From positions 1-53,458 of the forward strand of contig JACNFY010000015.1 of assembly GCA_014384375.1 (NCBI GenBank): a DNA stretch of 53,458 nt, given 5' to 3'. The DNA is from Nanobdellati archaeon. GTDB lineage: Archaea; Nanobdellota; Nanobdellia; Woesearchaeales; GCA-2686295. This document shows, one piece after another, positions 34,025 to 42,334 of this stretch. The translations under genes and the position numbers were made by a program. The notes under the pieces are model-generated. The model saw only the letters and a program-made list of their open reading frames with translations, did no database searches and was not told the DNA's origin. Each line of letters opens with the position of its first letter. Positions within the stretch are counted from its first letter, which is position 1.

Positions 34025-34271
34025 GGGGTGTATGAGGTGTTGGCTGCTAAGAATTAAGCAGGAACTCTCCATGTTCTTAGCATCATTACTACTATATAGG
34101 AATAACTTATATTTAAATCTTTCGGTTTTTTACTACTTTTTAGTAGTTTATCGTTATTTGATATAACAAAACCCCTTTAGAGTTTTGGAACCCAAAATGC
34201 TCCGCATTTTGATGTAACAAAAATGGCTATGCCATTTTTGAATCCCAAAAACCTTAAAGGTTTTTGATAGG
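34025..34271. other. Convergent intergenic region full of inverted repeats
   Basis: 247 bp between the Nudix gene and the Na,K-ATPase-like gene, both ending here. It holds an outer inverted repeat (GCTAAGAA 34046-34053 with TTCTTAGC 34074-34081), ACTACT-TTTT-AGTAGT (34132-34147) and then a run of four tandem hairpins described separately. No ORF of note. Confidence 0.8.
34167..34265. repeat. Tandem array of four A/T-sided hairpins with alternating linkers
   Basis: Hairpins: CAAAAC/GTTTTG (34167-34187), AAAATGC-TCC-GCATTTT (34194-34210), AAAAATGGC-TAT-GCCATTTTT (34219-34239) and AAAAACCTT-A-AAGGTTTTT (34247-34265). They are separated by linkers of two kinds in alternation: GATATAAC, then GGAACCC, then GATGTAAC, then GAATCCC, and GATAGGTTACC at the end. 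Stems all open with A-runs and close with T-runs but differ inside, so this is not simple duplication. It could be a multi-hairpin terminator, a structured RNA or protein-binding array. Confidence 0.8.
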
Positions 34272-36950
34272 TTACCAGCTAAGATATTTCATAAAAAACT
34301 TTCTTTCCTTTCTGGTGTAGAATTTTCTCCATTCACCAAATAGGAATATCAAGATTGCGAATGGAACTGCCACTAGGAATTCAGCCCTGCCAAGAGGATG
34401 CGTTCCAAAGAAAGTGTTTGCAGGAGGCCAGAACACAATAATGCCTAATAAGATTAATTCAACAACAATACCTAACCAAACCAACTTGTTTCTAAAGAAA
34501 CCCTGCTTGAATATTGATTGCCTCCTTGTACGACAAATCATGACGTCAGGAATCTGGCATATGACAATGCTAGCAAAGAAAGCAGTGACAGCCTTCAAGT
34601 ATAGAGGGTCAGTAATTGCTAGTTCTGTGCCCCAACTCCATCCTCCGCTAAACAGAACAAAGAAGTAAGCGAAGAAGCCAGCAGCTGCCTGAATCATACC
34701 AACAATACCATAGGAGATGGACAACAGTTGAGGACTCAACAGTCTCTCTTTTCGAGAACGAGGAGGCTCCTTCATAACATCAGACTCTGGTCTTTCTCTG
34801 CCAAGGCCCAGGGCTGGTAATAAATCTGTTCCTAAATCGATTGCTAGTATTAAGACGACTGTTAATGGTAGAGGAATACCTAATAATACAAAGGCAATGA
34901 ATGGTAATATCTGAGGAACATTGCTTGTTAAGATATAGGCGATGAACTTTTTTATGTTGGAGTATATGGTCCTACCTTCTTCAACAGCGTTTACAATGGT
35001 TGCAAAATTGTCATCCAGCAACACCATGTTGCTAGCTTCCTTAGCAACCTCTGTCCCGATGATACCCATTGATATGCCGATGTCAGCGTTTTTCAAAGCA
35101 GGTGCATCATTCACACCATCGCCAGTTACAGCTACTATTTCTCCGTTGGCCTGCAATGCTTGCACAATCTTAAGCTTTTGTATTGGGGAAGTCCTTGCGA
35201 ATATGATATTTTCTTTTTTTAGTATCTCTCTTAAATCTTCATCGCTTAATTCTATGAGCTCTTTACCAGTTATGATTGTGTGTCGATATCCTTCTTCTAT
35301 TATACCTACTTTTCTTGCGATTGCTTCTGCAGTCAAGCTGTAGTCTCCAGTGATCATTATTACTTTGATACCTGCTTCTTTGCACTTCTCGATTGCTGCT
35401 GGAATCTCAGGTCTTGGAGGGTCGATGATGCCAACTAATGCAACGAATATGAAGTCTTCATTGTCAATCTTTCCATAAGACTGGCAGTAAGCAAGACCAA
35501 GAACCCTTTCCCCTCTGGAAGCTAAGTCTTTGTAATGCGTCTCAATAATTTTCCTTGTATTTTCATCCAGTTCTTTTTTAGTGTTGTTTATTATTATTTG
35601 GCTGCATTTCTCGAGCACAACTTCAGGAGCGCCTTTTAGATATGAGAACTTCTTGTTTTTGAACTTGTTCAGGGTTATCATGCATTTTGTCTTGGAGTCA
35701 AATGGTTGCTCATCAAGTCTTGGATGGTCTTTTTGAATTTGGTCTATGTTTACGTAGTGCTCTGCAAATGTTAGTAAAGCTCCTTCAGTTGGATCTCCTA
35801 GGTATTTCTTTTTATCCAGTTTTGCATTGTTGCAAAGCACAGCTATACCCATTGCTGTGTCGAAACCATCTACTTTCTCGGCATAGTCTTTTTCATGAAG
35901 TTCTCTTAAATTGATGAACAAGGAGTGGACAAACATCTTGTTCTGGGTTATTGTTCCTGTTTTGTCAGTGCAAATTACAGTTGTTGAGCCTAAAGTTTCT
36001 ACTGACTCAAGGTTTTTTATTAAGGTGTTCTTCTTTGCCATCTTTCTAGAAGCCATGCTTAAGGCTAATGTTACTGTTGGTAGAAGTCCTTCTGGAACGT
36101 TTGCTACTATAATACCGATTGCGAATATCAGACTGCCTATCAATTGGTTGCCAAGAGCAAAGCTCAGGAAGAAAAAGACAACTCCGAGGATGATTGCAAT
36201 AGTTGATATTATCTTTATGAAATGATTAATCTCTTTTCTGATAGGAGTTACAACCTTTTTTGTCTCTTTTGTTAACTGAGCAATCCTTCCAATCTGTGTC
36301 TTCATACCAGTTGAATAAACTATAGCTGTGCCGGTTCCTGACTGCACAAGTGTTCCTGAGAAAATCATATTTCTGGTCTCTAATATGTCTTCATGTATGC
36401 ATTCTAAGCTTCTTAACTGTGGCTCTGATTCTCCTGTTAGAGCAGAGTGGTCAACCTTTAACATGTGCTGGTCTATGAGCCTTGCATCGGCGGGTATCTT
36501 GTCTCCTTCTGACAGAAAGATGATGTCGCCAGGCACAAGTTCCATTGCAAGTATTTCTCTCTTTTTACCATCTCTCAAAACCTGTATCTTGCTTGGCATC
36601 ATCTTCTTGAAACCCTGCATGATCTTCTCAGACTGGTATTCCTGTATGAAAGTGAATGTGGCGTTTAGGAAAACAACTATTACAAGAGCAATTCCAATGT
36701 ATAGGTTTCCTTCACCAGGAGTTATGTACTCTGCAAAGAACGCTAATCCAGAACCTGCTAACAACAGCAAGGCAAAAAAGTTCGTGAAGTTCTTCAGGTA
36801 TCTTATGATTAAAGGAACATCCTCTTTTTCCTCGATGATGTTTTTTCCATACTCTTGGAGTCTTTTCTGAGCTTCCTCGTTTGATAGTCCTTTTTCTGAG
36901 GAGTCAACTCTTTTATACAACTCTTTCAGAGAAATCTTGTGCTCATCCAT
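34272..36950 (-). CDS. P2C-like (Na,K-ATPase-type) cation pump
   Basis: 892 residues. TGES actuator motif, helix 4 VANVPEGLLPTVTLALS, DKTGTIT near 328, GDGVNDAPALKNADIGISMG, and helix 6 LAIDLGTDLLPALGLG. The VANVPEGLL and IDLGTD signatures are those of Na,K- and H,K-ATPases rather than Ca2+ pumps (compare NLVTDGLPA in the other pump here). A Na+ exporter is the best guess; no beta subunit is expected in archaea. ATG has GAGGG and a TTTATATA box further up. The 3' end runs straight into the hairpin array. Confidence 0.88.
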   Translation of the reverse strand: MDEHKISLKELYKRVDSSEKGLSNEEAQKRLQEYGKNIIEEKEDVPLIIRYLKNFTNFFALLLLAGSGLAFFAEYITPGEGNLYIGIALVIVVFLNATFTFIQEYQSEKIMQGFKKMMPSKIQVLRDGKKREILAMELVPGDIIFLSEGDKIPADARLIDQHMLKVDHSALTGESEPQLRSLECIHEDILETRNMIFSGTLVQSGTGTAIVYSTGMKTQIGRIAQLTKETKKVVTPIRKEINHFIKIISTIAIILGVVFFFLSFALGNQLIGSLIFAIGIIVANVPEGLLPTVTLALSMASRKMAKKNTLIKNLESVETLGSTTVICTDKTGTITQNKMFVHSLFINLRELHEKDYAEKVDGFDTAMGIAVLCNNAKLDKKKYLGDPTEGALLTFAEHYVNIDQIQKDHPRLDEQPFDSKTKCMITLNKFKNKKFSYLKGAPEVVLEKCSQIIINNTKKELDENTRKIIETHYKDLASRGERVLGLAYCQSYGKIDNEDFIFVALVGIIDPPRPEIPAAIEKCKEAGIKVIMITGDYSLTAEAIARKVGIIEEGYRHTIITGKELIELSDEDLREILKKENIIFARTSPIQKLKIVQALQANGEIVAVTGDGVNDAPALKNADIGISMGIIGTEVAKEASNMVLLDDNFATIVNAVEEGRTIYSNIKKFIAYILTSNVPQILPFIAFVLLGIPLPLTVVLILAIDLGTDLLPALGLGRERPESDVMKEPPRSRKERLLSPQLLSISYGIVGMIQAAAGFFAYFFVLFSGGWSWGTELAITDPLYLKAVTAFFASIVICQIPDVMICRTRRQSIFKQGFFRNKLVWLGIVVELILLGIIVFWPPANTFFGTHPLGRAEFLVAVPFAILIFLFGEWRKFYTRKERKFFMKYLSW

Positions 36951-37030
36951 ACATCTCCCTCTTTTTGATAGTTATGGAGACAGAGAGTATATAAATATTT
37001 TGAGGAAAGCTATGCCCCGATGCTCCCCTG

Positions 37031-37528
37031 TTACTTGTTGAAAAAATTAATACCATATTTAACAGATTTCAAGAACCTATCAGGATTCTTTTCTAATCTG
37101 CTTAATAACTCTTTTCTTGTAAACCATCTGATTTCTTTAACTTCTTCCTCTTGCATTGTAAAATCATTTAATTCTTTATCAACAATTGTCAAGTACCATT
37201 GACAAAAGTAGTTATATTCTCCTCTTCTTCTTACTTTTTGTGATTTTTGAAAATGGTGATTCTTTAAACCAACTTCCTCTTCTGCTTCTCTCATAATGTT
37301 TGACTCATATGTTTCTCCTTCATCATTGGTTCCTGCAACAGCAGGTCCCCATTTACCAGGGTCATGTTTTTTGGTTAAAGCTCTCTTTGAAAGTAAAACA
37401 TCTCCTTTTGAATTCTGAATCCATAAAGCAGAAACACGATAAATATCCCCATGGTTTAAAGTGCCCCTTTCCTTATAGCCTATAATCTCATCATTTTCAT
37501 TAACAATAATTATTTTCGTATTATTCAT
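37031..37528 (-). CDS. Nudix hydrolase, IDI-like, second copy
   Basis: 165 residues with Nudix box GTNDEGETYESNIMREAEEEVG. N-terminus IVNENDEIIGYKERGTLNHGDIYRVSALWIQNSKGDVLLSKRA is of the same IDI/YfcD branch as the gene at 33497 but clearly diverged. Substrate unknown. TTTTATATAAAA about 25 nt upstream, no ribosome site, so leaderless. Confidence 0.82.
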   Translation of the reverse strand: MNNTKIIIVNENDEIIGYKERGTLNHGDIYRVSALWIQNSKGDVLLSKRALTKKHDPGKWGPAVAGTNDEGETYESNIMREAEEEVGLKNHHFQKSQKVRRRGEYNYFCQWYLTIVDKELNDFTMQEEEVKEIRWFTRKELLSRLEKNPDRFLKSVKYGINFFNK

Positions 37529-37749
37529 CCAATTACGTATATATCAAGGTTTTATATAAAATTGTTGGAAAGGAAAACTAGAATTACGAGGAAATAATAC
37601 TTTAGAGTTGATTATTAGAGGGATAGAGAGATGTTTTTCTTGGTTGGGTTGTGGTTGTTTACAAGCATTTCTATATAAAAGGATTTTGTACATAAAATAA
37701 GTGCTTTTACACATAAACTATTTAAATGTCATAACTTATCTTCTGAAAT
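37529..37749. other. Divergent intergenic region upstream of the restriction gene
   Basis: 221 bp with promoters of the Nudix gene (TTTTATATAAAA near 37550) and of the restriction gene (CTATTTAAA near 37718). It also holds a 15-codon ORF (37631-37678, MFFLVGLWLFTSISI) behind GAGGGATAGAGAG, listed separately. Nothing else is recognised. Confidence 0.5.
37631..37678 (+). CDS. Possible 15-residue hydrophobic peptide
   Basis: ATG to TAA gives MFFLVGLWLFTSISI, preceded by GAGGGATAGAGAG. Its length and hydrophobicity are like small membrane-active peptides, and it lies upstream of a restriction gene on the same strand. No promoter at the usual distance is obvious; chance is likely. Confidence 0.2.
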   Translation: MFFLVGLWLFTSISI

Positions 37750-38253
37750 ATGGGGAAGATAGAAGATTTAGATATTACAGGCCTTATAAGTGAGAAATCA
37801 GGCGCTCCTTTAGGTGATGCTCATGAGCTACTTGTTAGAGCCGTTCTTATGCGTCTAGGTTTTGAAGTCGGAAAAGTTGATCTTTCATCAGGACCCTATG
37901 ATTTAATAGTTGGTGCCTTTGAGAAACCCAAAGGAAAAAGACTGTTTTTGAAAGTTCAAATTAAAACCATTTCATCGAATAGTCTAACATTAAAGGGCGG
38001 GAGTAGAGGTGGCATAGACAGAACTTACAAAAGTGGAGTGAAAACCTACAAATATTCAAAAAAAGATACTGATGTGATTCTTGGAGTTGATAAAAAAAAC
38101 TTTGATTTTTACATATTTCCGACATTATTCACTTCTAAATATGGCGGTTCAGTTTCAAAGAGTAAGATTTTAGTCTGTAAAAATAATTGGGCGATTTTAT
38201 TGAATTGGAATTCTAAATTTTTATCGAGAATCAAAAAGGCGCTTAAGACTTAG
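37750..38253 (+). CDS. Probable type II restriction endonuclease, PD-(D/E)XK fold
   Basis: 167 residues. GDAHELLVRAVLMRLGFEVGKVDLSSGPYDLIVG followed by KRLFLKVQIKTISS gives the E ... D ... QxK core of the PD-(D/E)XK nuclease fold, with Gln in place of the second acid, as in several type II enzymes. It ends head to tail with the DNA methyltransferase gene on the other strand (stops share TTAG), which makes it that enzyme's restriction partner. Recognition site not known. Leaderless, ATTTAAA box about 30 nt upstream. Confidence 0.72.
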   Translation: MGKIEDLDITGLISEKSGAPLGDAHELLVRAVLMRLGFEVGKVDLSSGPYDLIVGAFEKPKGKRLFLKVQIKTISSNSLTLKGGSRGGIDRTYKSGVKTYKYSKKDTDVILGVDKKNFDFYIFPTLFTSKYGGSVSKSKILVCKNNWAILLNWNSKFLSRIKKALKT

Positions 38254-39584
38254 CTTTTCTTGAAAATCAAAATCCATTCTCCCGACATTCTTTCTTTTCT
38301 TGGTATCTTAATGTAATGATTTATAAGTCCACTATGAAAATAATTATCTAATTTAAAACCTACATTTGAAGATAATGCCATTTGAGTTATAATCTCGTGA
38401 GATTTAACATATGTCCCTCTAACAGTATTATTTCCAATAACCACACAATATTTTGCACTAGGTTTTAGCACTCTGAAAACTTCTTGCAGGTTTTTTTCCA
38501 TATCCTTAAAAAAATTAAATAAAATATATGCTCTTCGGGGATCTTCTTGATGTATTTTTCTGACTAGCCAATTTAATTTACTATAATCTGATTGATAAAG
38601 TTGATTGTATTCATAGCTAAATACTGTTTCTGTGCCAATGTAATTACGTTTTAATTTTGACAATGGGTCGCCATTGATTAAATCAAGCCAGTATAATTCC
38701 AATTGATGCGTTCTTGGATAATCAACTGCATTAGCATAAGGAGGTGATGTGATTACCAGATCCACAGAATTATCTTTTATATCTAAATTTCTAGCATCTG
38801 AGTTTTTTCTTATGTCAACGATTTTATAATATAATTTATTATACACTCTATAAAACTCTTTCATACATTCAATTTGTTTGTCTAAATTAAAGAAGAATTT
38901 ATTAATTGTGTCAAGACTGCTAATCTTTTTAACAAGTTTTTTTCTTATTACTGTTCTTGTGCAATGAGGATCCGCATTTGAAACAGTCCTAATTATGGAA
39001 GAAAAAACAATCATTAAAAAATCTTTTAAGTCATGAAGTTTTTTTTCAGAATAGTTCTCATTTGACTTTAACTTATTAATCAGGTCATTAATAGATTGCT
39101 TAATAATTGCCAATTCTTCTAATACAAAAAATTTAAACCATTTATCTCTATAGTTAAATTCAGGTATTTCAGGCTTTTTTCGAGATTTAAGTTGTATATC
39201 TATTAAGTGAAAGATAGCATTTCTGATCTTGTCTAATAGTAGCGGTTCTATAGGTGTAGTTTTAACTTTTGATATCAACTTTGCAATGGGATCTATATCA
39301 ACACCAATCGCATGTCTATTTTGTAAAATTGATTCTAGTAGAACAGTACCGCTCCCGCACATAGGGTCTAAAATTACATCTCCTACTTTGGAATATTTAG
39401 TGACTAAATATCTCGGTAATTCTGGAAAAAATTTTGCAGGAAATTTATGCACCCCATGAGTTAAAAACGATTGATCCTTGCTTATTATCAGTATATTATT
39501 TTTATTCTGAAAATCAAATTCTAAAGGCACTCGACCTTCTAATCTAACTGGTTCAAAATTCTTAACTATAAGACTAATCGACAT
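38250..39584 (-). CDS. DNA methyltransferase of a restriction-modification system (probably N4-cytosine)
   Basis: 444 residues. SAM-binding motif VILDPMCGSGTVLLES near 72, catalytic TSPPY near 283, preceded by HGVHKFPAKFFPELPRYLV, typical of type II enzymes that methylate exocyclic amines. The Ser in TSPPY points to N4-methylcytosine rather than N6-methyladenine. Between the motifs lies a long insertion, probably the target-recognition part. ATG at 39584 (not the track's TTG at 39590) has GAGGA in front. It overlaps the upstream ribbon-helix-helix gene by 11 nt. Confidence 0.85.
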   Translation of the reverse strand: MSISLIVKNFEPVRLEGRVPLEFDFQNKNNILIISKDQSFLTHGVHKFPAKFFPELPRYLVTKYSKVGDVILDPMCGSGTVLLESILQNRHAIGVDIDPIAKLISKVKTTPIEPLLLDKIRNAIFHLIDIQLKSRKKPEIPEFNYRDKWFKFFVLEELAIIKQSINDLINKLKSNENYSEKKLHDLKDFLMIVFSSIIRTVSNADPHCTRTVIRKKLVKKISSLDTINKFFFNLDKQIECMKEFYRVYNKLYYKIVDIRKNSDARNLDIKDNSVDLVITSPPYANAVDYPRTHQLELYWLDLINGDPLSKLKRNYIGTETVFSYEYNQLYQSDYSKLNWLVRKIHQEDPRRAYILFNFFKDMEKNLQEVFRVLKPSAKYCVVIGNNTVRGTYVKSHEIITQMALSSNVGFKLDNYFHSGLINHYIKIPRKERMSGEWILIFKKS

Positions 39585-39726
39585 TTCCAAAATCCTCTTT
39601 TTTCATAGTTTCTTCCATAAATATTTCTAGACTTCTAGATAAAATAATTCCCTTTTTCTTACAGAATTCTCTATAATTATCATATATTTTTTCATTAAAA
39701 CTTAAAGTAACATTTTTTTGCACCAT
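39574..39726 (-). CDS. Ribbon-helix-helix regulator of the restriction-modification module
   Basis: 50 residues from ATG 39726: NVTLSFNEKIYDNYREFCKKKGIILSRSLEIFMEE is a ribbon-helix-helix DNA-binding domain. It is the first gene of the operon that continues into the methyltransferase, the place where control proteins of restriction-modification systems are found. The track start (39756) lies in the promoter. A palindrome ATATATTT-N6-AAATATAT sits right in front and is its likely operator. Confidence 0.72.
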   Translation of the reverse strand: MVQKNVTLSFNEKIYDNYREFCKKKGIILSRSLEIFMEETMKKEDFGNVD

Positions 39727-39740
39727 TTGTACACCAATGT

Positions 39741-39762
39741 ATATATTTATAAGCAAATATAT
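39741..39762. promoter_or_regulatory. Palindrome in the promoter of the RHH-methyltransferase operon
   Basis: ATATATTT-ATAAGC-AAATATAT, eight-base arms, 15 nt before ATG 39726 and overlapping the TATA region. Candidate autoregulatory operator for the ribbon-helix-helix protein. AT-rich palindromes also arise by chance in promoters. Confidence 0.5.
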
Positions 39763-39929
39763 TTAAATTTTACGCATCATTGTCCAGTGCTATTTTTTCT
39801 CGTCAAGAAAGATTTCCGCTTGTTCTGTAATGTTTTCTTTATTCTTATAAAAAACCGAAAGATTTAAAGAACAAATAAAAAAAATATGTGATATAAAAAA
39901 AGATATTTTATTAAAAAAAGAGGGGTTGC

Positions 39930-40769
39930 TTGTTGTTAGAAAAGATTAAGAGGAAGAGTCTTTTGTATAAGAGTGGGGTTGAATACGCTGATTTCTGCAT
40001 AAATCATGTTGAGGGTTGTTCTCATGGGTGTACTTTTCCTTGCTATGCCATGAACATGGCTAAAAGGTTTGGAAGAATTAAGACTTATTATGATTGGATT
40101 AAGCCTAAGCTCGTCGACAATGCTATTGAAATATTAGATGAAGAGATTCCTAAATACAAAGATGAGATAAAATTTGTTCATTTGTGCTTTATGACTGATC
40201 CTTTTATGTGTGGTTATAAAGAAGTTGAATATTTAACATTAAAAATTATTGCAAGGCTTAACAAAGATGATATAAAATGCACTGTTTTGACGAAAGGAAT
40301 TTATCCAAAAGTATTGAAAAACACTGAAAAATTCGGTGCGAATAATGAGTATGGAATTACTCTTGTCTCACTTGATGAGAACTTCAAGAAAAAATGGGAG
40401 CCTTATAGTGCTAAATATGAAGAAAGGATTAACTCATTGAAATATCTTCATGAACAAGGTCTGAAAACATGGGTTAGTATTGAACCATATCCCACTCCAA
40501 ACATTGTTGAACAAGACTTGTTAGAAATATTAAATAAGATATCTTTTGTAGACACAATCATTTTTGGAAAATTAAATTATAATACAAAAAGCAATATATA
40601 TGTAAATGGTAATGGAGACTTTTATGAAAACTGCGCGAAACAAGTTATAGACTTCTGCAAAAAGAATAATATTGATTATCACATAAAATTCGGCACTATG
40701 AGAGAACATATTCCTAAAAAAACAATATTATTTGAAGGAGCTTCTAAAATTCCTGTAATGGTTGAGTAG
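39930..40769 (+). CDS. Radical SAM protein, spore-photoproduct-lyase-like
   Basis: 279 residues. NHVEGCSHGCTFPCYAMNMAKRFG carries the Fe-S cysteines spaced C-x3-C-x3-C, one residue more than the classic radical SAM C-x3-C-x2-C; I recall this spacing from a branch of SPL-like proteins. LTKGIYPK and VSLDENFKKKWEP are further features shared with that branch. The reaction is unknown. Starts at TTG (39930 or 39933) with a GAGGGG site. Preceded by 200 bp that hold only the RHH promoter and AT-rich sequence. Confidence 0.78.
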   Translation: MLLEKIKRKSLLYKSGVEYADFCINHVEGCSHGCTFPCYAMNMAKRFGRIKTYYDWIKPKLVDNAIEILDEEIPKYKDEIKFVHLCFMTDPFMCGYKEVEYLTLKIIARLNKDDIKCTVLTKGIYPKVLKNTEKFGANNEYGITLVSLDENFKKKWEPYSAKYEERINSLKYLHEQGLKTWVSIEPYPTPNIVEQDLLEILNKISFVDTIIFGKLNYNTKSNIYVNGNGDFYENCAKQVIDFCKKNNIDYHIKFGTMREHIPKKTILFEGASKIPVMVE

Positions 40770-40780
40770 TTTTTCTGTTG

Positions 40781-40808
40781 GATATCTCTGAGATATCTGC
40801 GGATATCT
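40781..40808. repeat. Three GATATC palindromes at helical spacing
   Basis: GATATCTC-T-GAGATATC (40781-40797) followed by TGCG and GATATCT (40802-40808). The three GATATC cores start at 40781, 40792 and 40802, so they lie on one face of the helix. They are just behind the radical SAM stop codon in the 185-bp gap before the next gene. Looks like a protein-binding or RNA stem element. The rest of the gap is AT-rich with the promoter TTTTTATATTC near 40925. Confidence 0.6.
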
Positions 40809-40954
40809 GGACTTTGGTTTTTTATAGACGACAAAAACAGCTTGACAAATAATTGAATTTATTTTTATTTATTTTTTAATATTATATTACTATAATTGCC
40901 TATAGTTAACCCTAAATGGATAACTTTTTATATTCTTTTTACTAGGTTTTATCT

Positions 40955-41206
40955 ATGGATGTTGAGGAAGAGATAAATAATATCAAAAAAAGGAATAAAC
41001 GTGTTGAGCTTGACAAGGCTTGGGAGACAAGCTGGACAAGGAGGGTTTTAATTGCGATTCTAACCTATGTTGTTATAGTTATATTCTTTTTTGTTGCAGG
41101 ACTGCCTAAGCCCTTTGTGAACTCTATAGTCCCAACAGCAGCTTTTGTTCTGTCAACACTATCACTTCAGTATTTCAGGAAGATATGGGTGAAGTTTCAG
41201 AAATAA
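40955..41206 (+). CDS. Small two-helix membrane protein
   Basis: 83 residues: charged N-terminus (EEEINNIKKRNKRVELDKAWETSWTRR), then two helices with AGLPKPFVNSIVPTAAFVLSTLSL between and within them, ending YFRKIWVKFQK. I recall this type as widespread in archaea and candidate phyla, with no assigned function. Leaderless start. Confidence 0.65.
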   Translation: MDVEEEINNIKKRNKRVELDKAWETSWTRRVLIAILTYVVIVIFFFVAGLPKPFVNSIVPTAAFVLSTLSLQYFRKIWVKFQK

Positions 41207-41209
41207 TAA

Positions 41210-42235
41210 TTATTTTATCTGTTTTCTAACACTTTCTATGAACTTATCAAAATCTTTCTCTTTAACATTGGCACCACAGGCATAGTAATGCCCTCCACCG
41301 TAGCCATCAACGTTCTTCAATGCTTTCTTCAGAGTTGGAAGCACTGGAACTGTGGCACTTCTCAGGGACATCTTGACTTCTTCGTTTCGCTCCCTGCCAA
41401 CTAACACGAACTTGTCGGGGTGTTTGTGGAGTAATTCATTGCTCAAATCGCTGGTGACTGCGGTGTTCTTGTCAGAGTATATGAACAGTAATAGTTTGCT
41501 TTTGGAAACTTTAACGCTTTTCAACAATTTTTCATATTCTTTATTGTATTTCTGAAAACGTTTGTAGATATATACTCCTTGTGCGCTTGTTTGATCAAGT
41601 ATCTCTCTAGGATCTTGAATTCTTGTAAGTATCTTTACACACTTCATAGCGTCTCTTGCACTGCCTTTAATGCTGAAAGAGATTATCCTGGCCAATAAGC
41701 CGATCCTTGATTCGAACAAAGCATCGTCAGGTTTTGAAACTTTTTTATCCATCAAGTCAGGATATTGCTTTACAAACTCTTTTTTCAAATCTGTGAGTTG
41801 CCAGTCAGCCACGCTTCCTGTCATTCCAATCCATAAATCTTTCTTAGCAATCTGATAAGCCCAGTAACTTGTTGGCCTGTTATCATCCTTGTTATGGAGT
41901 AATGGGTTGTAATACTCAACTTTCTTAAGGTCAAGTATAGGATGGTGGTCAAGCAAAAGAACTTTCTGAGAAACTTTATCCAAAAACTCCTGTTGAACAT
42001 TAGCGATGTCTAAAACAATTATCAAGTCAGGCTGGTACTCATCAACCTTTCTGACAAAGTCCTCAGTCAACTGGTGACCCGTCTTCAGGATAATGCCTTT
42101 ACCGTCGCCCTTATACCTGTACAACTGAACAAAAGAGCATACTCCATCAGGGTCATCGTCAAAGAAGAATAAAGGTCTGGCTGACTCATCCAATGCTTTT
42201 CTGAACTCTTTTATCTCTTTGTCTGTTAATGCCAT
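41210..42235 (-). CDS. DHH-family phosphoesterase
   Basis: 341 residues. FFFDDDPDGVCSF (metal-binding Asp cluster near 26-30), VLDIANV, LLLDHHPILDL (the DHH motif near 97) and C-terminal GYGGGHYYACGANV (DHHA1). Archaeal relatives include RecJ-like GAN exonucleases and nano-RNA or cyclic dinucleotide phosphodiesterases; at this length a RecJ/GAN-like or nanoRNase role is possible. Start moved from 42322 to ATG 42235: the extra 29 residues cover the promoter (CTTTTTAAAAC) and also the promoter of the divergent RHH gene. Confidence 0.85.
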   Translation of the reverse strand: MALTDKEIKEFRKALDESARPLFFFDDDPDGVCSFVQLYRYKGDGKGIILKTGHQLTEDFVRKVDEYQPDLIIVLDIANVQQEFLDKVSQKVLLLDHHPILDLKKVEYYNPLLHNKDDNRPTSYWAYQIAKKDLWIGMTGSVADWQLTDLKKEFVKQYPDLMDKKVSKPDDALFESRIGLLARIISFSIKGSARDAMKCVKILTRIQDPREILDQTSAQGVYIYKRFQKYNKEYEKLLKSVKVSKSKLLLFIYSDKNTAVTSDLSNELLHKHPDKFVLVGRERNEEVKMSLRSATVPVLPTLKKALKNVDGYGGGHYYACGANVKEKDFDKFIESVRKQIK

Positions 42236-42334
42236 AAAAGAAACAAACAAAGGTTGTTTTAAAAAGTTTTTTGAATATCTTTCAGTATTTTTTCCAAAAA
42301 ATTTATAAACAATGAACATCATTAATCAATTACT

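Noticed and set aside
34132-34276. CRISPR array or tandem repeat of one unit
   Set aside because: No constant repeat with unique spacers; stems differ in sequence and only linkers alternate, and no cas genes are near.
40781-40808. GATATC array as the target of the nearby restriction enzyme
   Set aside because: The hexamer is an EcoRV-type site, but the methyltransferase motif suggests cytosine methylation and nothing links the enzyme to this sequence.
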